NCBI RefSeq assembly: GCF_000423305.1
Contig: NZ_AUHS01000024.1
Span: 1-64,000, forward strand
Length of the DNA: 64,000 bases
Direction: 5' to 3'
Origin: Legionella moravica DSM 19234
GTDB lineage: Bacteria > Pseudomonadota > Gammaproteobacteria > Legionellales > Legionellaceae
Below are positions 1 through 8,924 of this stretch, piece by piece. The notes under the pieces are model-generated. The model saw only the letters and a program-made list of their open reading frames with translations. It ran no database searches and was not told the origin of the DNA. Position 1 is the stretch's first letter. The number at the start of each line of letters is the position of its first letter. Both the position numbers and the translations under genes were made by a program.

Positions 1-68
1 GATTTGAAAAAAAGAACATATATTCAAAGTTTTGACTTTAACTTATCTCGGTACATGACAAAAAATCC

Positions 69-377
69 TGTCATGCCCGCGCAGGCGGGCAACCATCCAT
101 CAAAATAAACCGATGACAAGGTCAAGCCACTGAAGATTGTTTTGCTCAATGAGATTAATTTTCCATTGACGGTTCCATTTCTTGATAAGTTTTCTCTGGT
201 TATAGCTTCATAAACATCAACGTGAATTTCATAGTAATCCAAATGATGAACATAATACCTATGGGTGAATCTTTCAGCCAAGTCTTCCTTGTGTTACCAA
301 AATTGCAGGTCAGCGAGCTATCTCAATTTACCTCAGTGTCGAATGCAAAATGGTTGCCCGCCTGCGCGGGCATGACA
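69..377. repeat. Inverted repeat pair, MITE-like or REP-like
   Basis: Two perfect 28-bp arms in opposite orientation lie at 69-96 and 350-377. Each arm carries its own small hairpin (GCCCGC, 4-nt loop, GCGGGC). The roughly 250 bp between them shows no convincing gene; the only reading frame is an 85-codon minus-strand stretch without recognisable content. The rest of 1-586 holds no gene I can support, apart from a run of nine G at 491-499. The pair may be the ends of a small non-autonomous element or two REP-type hairpins. Confidence 0.7.
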
Positions 378-586
378 GTTTTTTTTTAGGAAGTCTAATG
401 GGATTACAGAAGGGTTTCATAGAAAGATGAAGTTAATACCAAGAAGAGCTTATGACTTTCGTAACTTTGAAAATTACAGAACTTGTTTTAGGGGGGGGGC
501 TGTGCTGTTAGGTCTGAGTTCCCCCGTAATTGGGAAAGACCCTGATTATATGATGTCATTTGAACCGTAAAACCAGTTGGTTAAAA

Positions 587-662
587 TGGCGTCCCCAAGG
601 GGATTCGAACCCCTGTTACCGCCGTGAAAGGGCAGTGTCCTAGGCCTCTAGACGATGGGGAC
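587..662 (-). tRNA. tRNA-Glu (TTC)
   Basis: Cloverleaf of 76 nt with encoded CCA (TGG on the plus strand at 587-589). The 5' end is GTCCCCATCG, the T-arm is GGTTCGAATCC, and the anticodon loop CTTTCAC gives anticodon TTC. It is the downstream one of two nearly identical tandem copies. Confidence 0.97.
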
Positions 663-713
663 CTGGAACTTATATTATAACTTTACTACTAACAACTACA
701 CAACACCAAATAA

Positions 714-789
714 TGGCGTCCCCAAGGGGATTCGAACCCCTGTTACCGCCGTGAAAGGGCAGTGTCCTAGGCCTCTAGACGATGGGGAC
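714..789 (-). tRNA. tRNA-Glu (TTC), second copy
   Basis: Same 76-nt cloverleaf as the copy at 587-662, identical through the tRNA body with encoded CCA. The spacer between the copies is about 50 bp and AT-rich. Minus-strand order is Ala, Glu, Glu, so the three are probably one transcript. Confidence 0.97.
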
Positions 790-826
790 CCTGAACTATT
801 TTACCATCAACATACCAAGATGTTGA

Positions 827-902
<76 letters not shown>

Positions 903-1072
903 AAAATAAGGTTCGCAGTTTAAAGAGCTACCTCAAAACTGTCAAGCGTTTTTTAGTATTTCTGCATTTTTTAATAAGTACTGCAAATTTAAAACATTTA
1001 TTTGTTCATTATAATGCATTCTTATCATAATGCATTCTTTTGAATTTAAAAGCGCAAAGAATCGATTAAGAT

Positions 1073-1858
1073 TCATACAGTCAAAATTGAGCTGCTTTGA
1101 AACTGAGCTTTTTCTTCAATTTCTTGATGAATGAGTAACCGTTGCGCTAAATGATCCGGTGTAAAAATCTTGTTTCCCAAGTCAATTAGTTGCTCACTGC
1201 TAAATGCAACCTCAGTTTTGATTGTAGCTTTTTCATCCCGCATCAGATCCTGTCCAAAAAACTCGTTCCAGGAAACAGTATCTCCATAAACACAAAACAT
1301 TGGCCCCCAGAAATCTATAATAAATTCAGGATCGGTATGAACTCTAATGTAGGTATGACTGCTGTCAGAATATAATGTTTCTAACGACAACTCCAAATCA
1401 AATTCCAAAGCCATAAAATAAGCGCCAACTATAGAAAAAATCTCACATGTTCCTGTTCCATAAAGGTACCCTGTCTTCAATAATGCCTCATAATATTGCT
1501 CTGGGGATGTTGTCATGGATTGTGGCGGAATCTCAAATATTGGATAATGCGACACGATCAGGGGGATTGCTTTTAACCCAGTATTTTCAGAATTGTCTTT
1601 GAAAAAATGATTACGCGTTGCCAATTCCTTTTGTTCGAAATACCTGGTTCGTGCTCTTATGGCAACCTCACTATTACACGCACCAAAAATAAGTACTTCA
1701 TCAACTTTCAACTTAATCCGTTCAAACACCTCAGATATTAAATCAAGTTTTTCATTTTTGTTGGAACAAGTTTTTAGTAGTGTATTAAGAGAAGGCATAA
1801 TATATCGAATCAAGTCACTGATTTCATTTATTATTGATGATGTATTGTAGCACGTCAT
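1073..1858 (-). CDS. Orphan protein with papain/transglutaminase-like Cys-His-Asp motif
   Basis: A 261-residue protein with no family I can name. The middle contains GTCEIFS, then SHTYIRV, then IIDFWGP, in the order Cys, His, Asp. That order and the helix-like context after the Cys resemble the papain/transglutaminase superfamily, including C58 proteases such as YopT; this is inference from motif order only. The C-terminal tail is rich in Glu and polar residues (HQEIEEKAQFQSS), like many Dot/Icm signals. No membrane segment or signal peptide. It stands alone, convergent to nothing close. Effector candidate of uncertain function. Confidence 0.6.
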   Translation of the reverse strand: MTCYNTSSIINEISDLIRYIMPSLNTLLKTCSNKNEKLDLISEVFERIKLKVDEVLIFGACNSEVAIRARTRYFEQKELATRNHFFKDNSENTGLKAIPLIVSHYPIFEIPPQSMTTSPEQYYEALLKTGYLYGTGTCEIFSIVGAYFMALEFDLELSLETLYSDSSHTYIRVHTDPEFIIDFWGPMFCVYGDTVSWNEFFGQDLMRDEKATIKTEVAFSSEQLIDLGNKIFTPDHLAQRLLIHQEIEEKAQFQSSSILTV

Positions 1859-1879
1859 GCCGCTTCAAATGCAACCAGT

Positions 1880-2830
1880 TTATTGGTGCAACTCGGAATA
1901 AAATGTTAAATATTTGCCTGTTTTTTTTGAATGATACATCGCTTTATCGGCATAAGCGATGAGTTTATCAAATCGTGTTGCTTCAGTCGGAAACAAACTG
2001 ACGCCAATGCTCAGTTTAGGAATAAAAAGCTCATTCTTAATGATTATTCCACTCTCAAGTTCTTGCTGTACTCTCGTACAATATCCTTCTACATGATCAT
2101 TTTTAGTAATATCGGATAAAATAACGACAAACTCATCACCACCAATACGAGCAACGGTATCATTACTTCGAGCGCATTTTTTTAAGATCTGAGCAACAAA
2201 AATTAAAACCGAATCACCAACCAAGTGGCCATGCTCATCATTGATCTCTTTAAAATAGTCCATATCAATAAATAGCAATGCCACTTGTTTATTTTTAAAA
2301 CGTACTTCGGTGCTTCGGCGTTTGTAGTCATTTTGAATGGTATGAAATCGGTCTTCTAATAAAGTACGATTGCATAATTTGGTTAATGGATCATGCAGAG
2401 CAAGATTTATTTTCATTTCGTTTTCTTGAACAAGAAATGAAATATCAGAAAAGATACCTATATAAAAAATATGTTTTTTTGAATTCACTATCTTGGTAAT
2501 CGTTAAAAGTTCAGGAACTACAGTACCCGACTTACGCCGATTCCAGATCTCCCCCTGCCAACGACCGTATTTGTTTAAAGCGCCCCACATATCCTGATAA
2601 AACTGTTTATCATGCCGGCCAGAGTGAAACATTCCGGGATTATTTCCTAGTACTTCATGAGCTTCATATCCCGTTATGGAGGTAAAGGCGCGATTAACAT
2701 AAAGAATCTGCGAGCGTTCATTAGTTACAGTTATTCCATTAGTGATTTCTTCAAAAACTCCTTTTAGGCCTTCTTCACCCAACTCAATTAATTCAGGTAA
2801 GGAAGAATATTGATGTAATGAAGCAGTCAC
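1880..2830 (-). CDS. PAS-GGDEF diguanylate cyclase
   Basis: A 316-residue cytosolic signalling protein that should make cyclic di-GMP from two GTP. Residues about 20-135 form a PAS domain with its PAC end (GRWQGEIWNRRKSG). Residues about 145-310 form a GGDEF domain. The active site GGDEF is intact (ARIGGDEFVVIL), and RSND five residues before it fits the RxxD inhibitory I-site. No EAL domain and no membrane segment, so the PAS domain is the likely sensor. The start is GTG, supported by AAGGA six bases upstream on the minus strand. Confidence 0.93.
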   Translation of the reverse strand: MTASLHQYSSLPELIELGEEGLKGVFEEITNGITVTNERSQILYVNRAFTSITGYEAHEVLGNNPGMFHSGRHDKQFYQDMWGALNKYGRWQGEIWNRRKSGTVVPELLTITKIVNSKKHIFYIGIFSDISFLVQENEMKINLALHDPLTKLCNRTLLEDRFHTIQNDYKRRSTEVRFKNKQVALLFIDMDYFKEINDEHGHLVGDSVLIFVAQILKKCARSNDTVARIGGDEFVVILSDITKNDHVEGYCTRVQQELESGIIIKNELFIPKLSIGVSLFPTEATRFDKLIAYADKAMYHSKKTGKYLTFYSELHQ

Positions 2831-2993
2831 ACAAAATCCTTAGAGTGGAATATTTAGATTAAGTATAACGTACTCCCTTTGAAACGAAATACAATTGAAT
2901 AGAAAATTAACTTTGGCAGTAACTTTTTCCTTAAAGTAGCACTATCATTAAAAATAATAAAAGAAGGATTTTCTTAAAAAGGAGTTGGTCCGC

Positions 2994-4151
2994 ATGACTG
3001 AAGAAATCACAACTCGCTCCTGGTGGAGTCGAATTAAGGATGCTTTTGTAGGAATTTTGCTTGGAATAGGGCTAATTATTGGCGCTATCGTGCTTATTTT
3101 CTGGAATGAGCGACATAGTTTACACACAGCCCAATCCCTTGAGCAAGCCCATAAAATCCTCATATCAGTACCTGCATCTCCGATTAATAATCAAAACAAT
3201 TTGAAAGTAGTGTATTTAAGTGGTTTAGCAACAACACATGATCAATTGAAGGATACGTTACTGGATGTAACTGTTAATGCGATCAACCTCTATCGACAAG
3301 TAGAGATGTATCAATGGGAAGAAAAAACCGAAACTAAAACTGAATCCCAAATGGGTGGCTCAGAAAAACAAACGAAAACCTATTCATATAACAAAATATG
3401 GTCGAGTAATCTAATTAACAGCGCACAATTTAAAAACCCCCAAGGACATCAAAATCCTGAATCCATGCCCTTCCAATCGTTCAAGCAATATGCCAAATCA
3501 GTTACGTTGGGAGATTTCATCCTACCAGAAGAATTGATCCACCAAATTAATATAAATGAACCGGTTGATTTATCCAGGGTCAATAAAGAGTCCCTAAAAT
3601 CACATTATAATAAACCTGTTCAGCTACTCAATAACGAATTGTATTTAGGGGAAAATCCTGATACCCCGCAACCAGGTGATATCCGCATTAATCTGACTGC
3701 TGCCTATCCACAAACGGTCAGTATTATAGCCCAACAAAACGGAACTACGCTCCAGGCTTATCAAGCTCCTGCGGGTGAATCAGTTTTTCTTCTTACAACA
3801 GGACAGCACTCATCCGATCAGATGATTGAAGAAGCCCAATCCCAAAATAAAATGATAGCCTGGATTTTGCGTCTGGTGAGTTTCATCATGTTAATCGCTG
3901 GCTGTTCCTTAATCCTCAATCCGCTGGTTGTTCTGGCGGACGTTCTGCCATTCATGGGCAGTATCATTGGCTTTGGTACCGGCTTGATCGCCTTTATCTG
4001 TGGATTGAGTCTTTGGGGCATTACAACCGCTATAGCCTGGTTTGCTACCAGGCCATTAGTTTCGGTTGGGTTAATTATTGCTTTGCTGGCGATAGGGTAT
4101 CTGTTGATAAAAATAAGAAACAATAAAGTGCATCCACAGAACCTAAAGTAG
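2994..4151 (+). CDS. TMEM43-family membrane protein
   Basis: A 385-residue protein matching the TMEM43/LUMA family, found in animals (inner nuclear membrane) and in some bacteria. One N-terminal membrane segment (about residues 18-40), a large soluble domain, and a cluster of three or four membrane segments at about 285-380 give the family layout. The chosen ATG has AAAAAGGAG at 2976-2984, nine bases upstream; an in-frame TTG at 2985 overlaps that site and is unlikely. It ends 8 bp from the convergent effector-like gene. Role in bacteria unknown to me. Confidence 0.8.
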   Translation: MTEEITTRSWWSRIKDAFVGILLGIGLIIGAIVLIFWNERHSLHTAQSLEQAHKILISVPASPINNQNNLKVVYLSGLATTHDQLKDTLLDVTVNAINLYRQVEMYQWEEKTETKTESQMGGSEKQTKTYSYNKIWSSNLINSAQFKNPQGHQNPESMPFQSFKQYAKSVTLGDFILPEELIHQININEPVDLSRVNKESLKSHYNKPVQLLNNELYLGENPDTPQPGDIRINLTAAYPQTVSIIAQQNGTTLQAYQAPAGESVFLLTTGQHSSDQMIEEAQSQNKMIAWILRLVSFIMLIAGCSLILNPLVVLADVLPFMGSIIGFGTGLIAFICGLSLWGITTAIAWFATRPLVSVGLIIALLAIGYLLIKIRNNKVHPQNLK

Positions 4152-4159
4152 GTCACCAA

Positions 4160-5698
4160 TTATTTGATTTTTACTTGTTGTTCAGGTTGATCCTCTGGTT
4201 TTTCAGCATCCTTTACAGTGCTCTGATGTTTGGCTTTGAAATCCTGACTTTTCTCAGCAGTGCTTTGTACTGAACTGGCCAATGACTTTATCTCACTCGA
4301 AGCCGCACTCACAACGTTTGCTGAACGGGTTTTATTAAAGAAAAACCAATCACCTGTCGTAGCCAGATTGATGGTATTGGCAATCAAAAATAATCCGGTT
4401 ACATGCAATATGGTGTTCGCAATGATTTTCATTGCTTTACGCATAGTGCCTCTATCAATATTCAGAGCTTTATCAGCAAACTCTTTTTCTGCGTTATTAA
4501 CACCCACCAGAAACGATTTTTTATCGTCATCGGTTGGTTTGGGGTTACTCAAATAATCGAAGCTTTTAGTAAAGAGTTCCTTTCTATAATCCTGTGAATG
4601 ATGGTGTATCAATTGAGATTTTTCGGAGCGCTGATACCCCTCCCCTCTAGTGACATGGGATAAATACTCAATGACATCATGAGTCTTATTAACAATTTGA
4701 GTGAATTTTTTTCCTGCGTCACTATCCTGACGCACTAAATTCATCTGTTCTCTTTTTTGATCATCAGTCAACGTATCGACTTTGTAAATAGCTACAACAG
4801 CACTTGCTTGATCATCTGATAATTGAGCACCATCGTCATTTAACAGCTGCTTAGCGAATTGCTGGATCATTTCCAAATACACAGGATCTTTGGGAACAGT
4901 TGCCAAATCAAGACCAAAAACCTTTTGAGAAAACTCTTTGGGTGTAAAATAATTATCAGCTCGGCGATAATACTCTTTCAAATCTTCAAGGCTATAATGT
5001 CTGGATACATTTGAATAGCCGGCTTTATGGAATTGATTGCTAATGTGTGTATCAACAATTGAACTTGAGAACCATTCCAAATGAGATTGATGGGGTACTA
5101 TAAAAGTATCGGCTCGGGTAGTTGCAGGAAATTTTGCAACCATTTGTTGGAAAAACGCATTATGAACCACTCCATTTTCCAAATTATGGGAGGCCAAAAA
5201 AGTAGTAGCGGATCGAATATTCTTACACTTGGTCAAATCATGATGTTTAGAATAAAGAGAACCTGGCACAAATTCAGCAATTTGTCCTGGAACCGGCTGA
5301 TTGGCAATAATGTCCATCGGTATATTCAGATCATCGAGTTTTTTTGCCGCAGCAAAGGTCGTGACAGCACCTCGACTAAATCCTTGTAAGCCAATATCGG
5401 TAATTTTCGGATTCCTATAGTGAGTTGGGCCTTCTATACGACAAATACCATCCCCAATCAAGGCATTCAATTTGTCGAGATCTATAGTTTGATTTTCTTT
5501 ATCAAATGCTTGTCTTATTGAGTTCGAGACAATATCCAGATCAGGATTTAGAAACCCGTTACCAACATTCTCATGATCGCAACCTCGCATGTAGACGCGT
5601 ATAACATTGGGATCAAATGGAGTAGAAGATTCTACGCCACTCGCGTAGCCATCGCCTGGATCACCAGTTCCAGCAAAACAAAAAACTATTTTAGTCAT
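4160..5698 (-). CDS. Effector candidate with alpha/beta-hydrolase-like GFSRG motif
   Basis: A 512-residue protein. It opens with MTKIVFCFAGTGDPG, resembling the start of DUF2235-type alpha/beta hydrolases, and residues about 125-135 hold GLQGFSRGAVTTF, a nucleophile-elbow GxSxG. A histidine in PHQSHLEWF could complete a triad; these assignments are inference. A hydrophobic segment near residues 430-455 suggests membrane contact, followed by a Lys/Glu/Gln-rich tail typical of Dot/Icm substrates. The ATG has GAGG seven bases upstream. Likely a Legionella effector with serine hydrolase activity, unproven. Confidence 0.65.
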   Translation of the reverse strand: MTKIVFCFAGTGDPGDGYASGVESSTPFDPNVIRVYMRGCDHENVGNGFLNPDLDIVSNSIRQAFDKENQTIDLDKLNALIGDGICRIEGPTHYRNPKITDIGLQGFSRGAVTTFAAAKKLDDLNIPMDIIANQPVPGQIAEFVPGSLYSKHHDLTKCKNIRSATTFLASHNLENGVVHNAFFQQMVAKFPATTRADTFIVPHQSHLEWFSSSIVDTHISNQFHKAGYSNVSRHYSLEDLKEYYRRADNYFTPKEFSQKVFGLDLATVPKDPVYLEMIQQFAKQLLNDDGAQLSDDQASAVVAIYKVDTLTDDQKREQMNLVRQDSDAGKKFTQIVNKTHDVIEYLSHVTRGEGYQRSEKSQLIHHHSQDYRKELFTKSFDYLSNPKPTDDDKKSFLVGVNNAEKEFADKALNIDRGTMRKAMKIIANTILHVTGLFLIANTINLATTGDWFFFNKTRSANVVSAASSEIKSLASSVQSTAEKSQDFKAKHQSTVKDAEKPEDQPEQQVKIK

Positions 5699-5988
5699 GA
5701 TTCATCCTCTGCCCATCAGCGCATGAAATGCTCAATATAACTTCATTTTAGATCATATTTGGTCCCTCAAAATTAAGAAAAACTTAATCAATACGTTCTT
5801 TACGCAATATTTACACTGTTTAAAATTTAATTTTGCTCTGGTTTTCTTTGACTTAACTGACTGCTGATACACATTCAGCACATAAACTGTCCTTTGTTGG
5901 TATCACATACGACTAAGGTATTAACAAAAGTTACAGGAAGGATTACTATTCATAAAATGAGTTTGCATCAGGATTTCATCAGGTAAGT

Positions 5989-6504
5989 ATGAATAATATT
6001 AAACGCGGTATCAGTAATTTGATTTTCATGGGAAGATGGTTGCAACTTCCCCTATATTTTGGCCTTATTCTTATATTAGCTGCTTATGTTTATCGGTTTA
6101 TTGGCGAGCTATTTGAATTAATTATTCATCTAAATGGTTTTGATGACACTCAAATCATGCTGGGTGTCCTGGATTTGATAGATGTAGTAATGATAGCAAA
6201 CCTCCTGATTATGGTGGTTATGGGAGGATATGAAACCTTTGTATCACATCTGCAACTCGATTCTCATCCTGATCAACCCGAATGGCTGGATCATCTGGAT
6301 GCTGGAGCAATGAAAATTAAATTAGCCCTGTCTCTGATAGGTATATCATCCATTCATTTATTACGGACATTTATTGACCCGACCAAACTTGGTAATTTTT
6401 CAGTAATGTGGCAAGTGCTAATCCATATTACCTTAATCATTTCTGCTTTAGCTATTGCCTATACCAATCGATTGTTAAACCAATCAAAAGTAACCGAGTC
6501 TTAA
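5989..6504 (+). CDS. UPF0114 / YqhA-family inner membrane protein
   Basis: A 171-residue integral membrane protein with four predicted segments. The N-terminus (RGISNLIFMGRWLQLPLYFG) and the stretch MVVMGGYETFVS are characteristic of the UPF0114 (YqhA) family, whose function is not established. Length matches the family. The upstream 290 bp hold no gene; the gene stands alone, about 200 bp before the coiled-coil gene. Confidence 0.88.
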   Translation: MNNIKRGISNLIFMGRWLQLPLYFGLILILAAYVYRFIGELFELIIHLNGFDDTQIMLGVLDLIDVVMIANLLIMVVMGGYETFVSHLQLDSHPDQPEWLDHLDAGAMKIKLALSLIGISSIHLLRTFIDPTKLGNFSVMWQVLIHITLIISALAIAYTNRLLNQSKVTES

Positions 6505-6660
6505 GCGACTTAATCCAGCTCCTTGAGTTCACAAGATGTTTTGATTCACGCAAAAAATCAATGAAATCAAGGAGTAATAAAAAAGAATTATTCGATTAAA
6601 TAAAACAATGACTGCCTTAAATTTATCCGATAGAATCAAAAGAATTAACCAGTCCAGGAT

Positions 6661-6690
6661 TTGACTGCAATTCCACGTGGTCACTATAAA
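6661..6690 (+). promoter_or_regulatory. Sigma-70 promoter of the coiled-coil gene
   Basis: TTGACT at 6661-6666 and TATAAA at 6685-6690 are separated by 18 bp. AAGGA follows at 6695-6699, about nine bases before the ATG at 6708. Confidence 0.6.
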
Positions 6691-6707
6691 ATATAAGGAT
6701 AGCGAAT

Positions 6708-8078
6708 ATGACAGACACTCCGGTTAGTAATGATAAAAACGTTGATATAGAATTGGATTCTACTCTTAATGCCGCCCCTTCCAATAATGAAGCCGAAATC
6801 ATTCATTCCTCTGATGACACGATACGCGATACCCAGGAATCCTATTCGAAAATAGAAGACATTTTTGAGCAATCATCTGCCATCATAGATGCTGAAAAAA
6901 TAAACAAATCTCTAAAGGAATTGGAAAAAAATCATACCAATGTTGCCGAAATTAAAAACCTGATTAATTCAATAATCGATAATATGGCAAAAAATCAAAG
7001 CATGCTGACACGAGCAGCGCTTATCTGGGGAAAAGTACCTCTCTGGCAAAAAATTGGCTTGGGTACTGTTCTGATCGCTCCGACGCTGATTTTAGGTATT
7101 GCACTACAAATCTATATGCTTATCACTCTCAGCGCCTTGACCCTTATTGCGTTTGTACCAAGCAGTATTATTTTAGATAATCATTACCAGCGTGATGAAC
7201 AAATTACCGATCTTTTGAAAGACAGCATGAAAGGTTTGGCTGACTCTTTGGTCAATGTCATCGAGACCATGGATCACCTGGGTCTTCAATTAGCCGGTGA
7301 AATAGGGAAATTGCAAAAGGAAAATGAACGACTAAGCCTGGCCATTACTAATTTATCAGCCAAGGTAGCAGATCTAACGAGTCAAGCGGAGAAACTCAAG
7401 GTAACAGAACAAGAACTAAGAGCCATACAACAGAGCCTGGAGCAAACCGATCAGGAGCTCAAGCTCAGCCTGGAGGAAAAAACCAGGAGGCATGAGGAAA
7501 TTAAAACAGAATTAGCAGAAGTGGCTCAGGCTTTTGAAAAGAATCAACAGGAGTTAAGTCAAAAAACATTGGAGTTAAAACAAGTACAGCTTGAAATGGG
7601 GCAACAATTGCAAAATATTAATACAGTTGCTTTATCCTTACAAAGAGTCGTTGAAACTTATGCCGATCAATCAATAAAAAGCGAAGACGAAAGACTGCTC
7701 TTTCAATCCAAGTTAAATGAGTTTGTAACGAACAGAGAAAAAAGTTTTGAAGATGTAACGCAACGAATTGAGAACAGGAATCATGAATTACTTCTCGCCC
7801 AGGAACAATTTGCTCACATCCATCAACAATATCAAGATCTATTAAAAAGACAAGGGAATGAAATAAAACGTATAGAGCAAGCAATTCCAGCACAAAAATC
7901 TTCTCAACCAGCGTCATCAAAACCGAAACATGACGGGGCTGAAGAAACAGATATGAAACACGCTACTCATATTAGCAAATTTGGACTGCATGGAGGGCAG
8001 AGAAAGCATCGTCGCTCTCATCACCAACATAAAGAACCCGCTTCAGTAGCAGACACAGCAGTAGGAAATGGGAGATAG
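6708..8078 (+). CDS. Coiled-coil membrane protein, effector candidate
   Basis: A 456-residue protein. An acidic N-terminal region is followed by two adjacent hydrophobic segments at about residues 112-160 (a membrane hairpin), then roughly 200 residues of heptad-rich coiled coil (190-390), and a basic His-rich C-terminus (GGQRKHRRSHHQHKE). This layout is shared with the Legionella coiled-coil effectors LegC2, LegC3 and LegC7, which act on host membrane fusion, but I see no sequence signature that assigns it to one of them. It has its own sigma-70 promoter. A GC-rich hairpin follows the stop. Confidence 0.65.
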   Translation: MTDTPVSNDKNVDIELDSTLNAAPSNNEAEIIHSSDDTIRDTQESYSKIEDIFEQSSAIIDAEKINKSLKELEKNHTNVAEIKNLINSIIDNMAKNQSMLTRAALIWGKVPLWQKIGLGTVLIAPTLILGIALQIYMLITLSALTLIAFVPSSIILDNHYQRDEQITDLLKDSMKGLADSLVNVIETMDHLGLQLAGEIGKLQKENERLSLAITNLSAKVADLTSQAEKLKVTEQELRAIQQSLEQTDQELKLSLEEKTRRHEEIKTELAEVAQAFEKNQQELSQKTLELKQVQLEMGQQLQNINTVALSLQRVVETYADQSIKSEDERLLFQSKLNEFVTNREKSFEDVTQRIENRNHELLLAQEQFAHIHQQYQDLLKRQGNEIKRIEQAIPAQKSSQPASSKPKHDGAEETDMKHATHISKFGLHGGQRKHRRSHHQHKEPASVADTAVGNGR

Positions 8079-8093
8079 TGCCACCGTCATGGA

Positions 8094-8115
8094 TCCCGCG
8101 GTCATAGCCGCGGGA
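8094..8115 (+). terminator. GC-rich hairpin after the coiled-coil gene
   Basis: TCCCGCGG and CCGCGGGA pair as an 8-bp stem with a 6-nt loop, 16 bp after the stop at 8078. No clear T tract follows, so this is a weak terminator call. The arms resemble the GATCCCGCG motifs of the dispersed intergenic repeats near 41600 and 44200. Confidence 0.4.
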
Positions 8116-8149
8116 ATTCGGTTGAGAAGGGAGCTAATTATCAATACAA

Positions 8150-8704
8150 TCAAAATAATCGATAAAGACTATTCCAGAAAGGTTGACTCACACAGTAATT
8201 TTGCTTTGCATGCTCATGATGAATCTGATGTTCTTTTTTGTAATGATTTAAAATCACAAATCGATCGCTATCCACATGATGGATCATATGATGAATGGTA
8301 ATATACCAAAAATAGCCAAAAGCTATTCCTCCTACAAATGCACAGCCTAATTGATATCCTAATAAATACAAAAAGATTAAATGAAAAATTAATAACAAAA
8401 TTGCAGTCACATAGGGAGGAGAAGAAACATAGGCTTGAGGAAATTTATGATGAATTAAATGCATCCTCTTAATGCTCTTAAGTCGTCCGTGGTATATGAA
8501 TCGATGAAATCCATATTCAAGCACTCCCCCATATACAAAAAATCCGATAAAAAAACTTAAGAATACAAAGAAATCAAATTGCGAATACTCATATATGTAA
8601 AAAGCATCAGCGAACCCAACTAATGGCAACAGAAAAAAATCCCCGTAGTAGTTAAACAGATCCTGCTTGCTAACTTCCATTTGCTCACTGTTTAAATTAT
8701 TCAT
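8150..8704 (-). CDS. Fatty acid hydroxylase superfamily protein
   Basis: A 184-residue integral membrane protein. The eight-histidine di-iron signature is complete: HRFIYH, HLIHH, HHMIHH and HQIHHEH, in the order and spacing of the fatty acid hydroxylase/sterol desaturase superfamily. Three or four membrane segments carry these boxes. It should oxidise a lipid C-H or C-C bond using O2; the substrate cannot be told. Monocistronic, facing the end of the coiled-coil gene. Confidence 0.88.
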   Translation of the reverse strand: MNNLNSEQMEVSKQDLFNYYGDFFLLPLVGFADAFYIYEYSQFDFFVFLSFFIGFFVYGGVLEYGFHRFIYHGRLKSIKRMHLIHHKFPQAYVSSPPYVTAILLLIFHLIFLYLLGYQLGCAFVGGIAFGYFWYITIHHMIHHVDSDRFVILNHYKKEHQIHHEHAKQNYCVSQPFWNSLYRLF

Positions 8705-8924
8705 TTGAGTGATAACCTATGCAGTTACCCTTTAGACGTCATTAACCAAAGTATAGGCTGAATTGAAACACAAATCATTCATTTGAAAAGTTTTTTATAT
8801 CAATCCCGAATTCAGCATAGAGAGTTATCCAATTTTATTTAGAACATGTCGACTTGACTTCTCTTAATAAACAGATAGGGGTTTTTCATTCAAGAAGGGA
8901 ATGCTAGACTGAATTTATCAAGAC

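Noticed and set aside
5772-5788. PmrA-like tandem ATTAAG-N5-CTTAAT upstream of the 4160-5698 gene
   Set aside because: The nearest -10 (TATGAT) is 14 bp away, not 10, and the sequence is a simple AT palindrome, so I did not call it.
8068-8301. 77-codon plus-strand frame after the coiled-coil gene
   Set aside because: It overlaps the end of that gene and the His-box region of the fatty acid hydroxylase on the other strand; no ribosome site.
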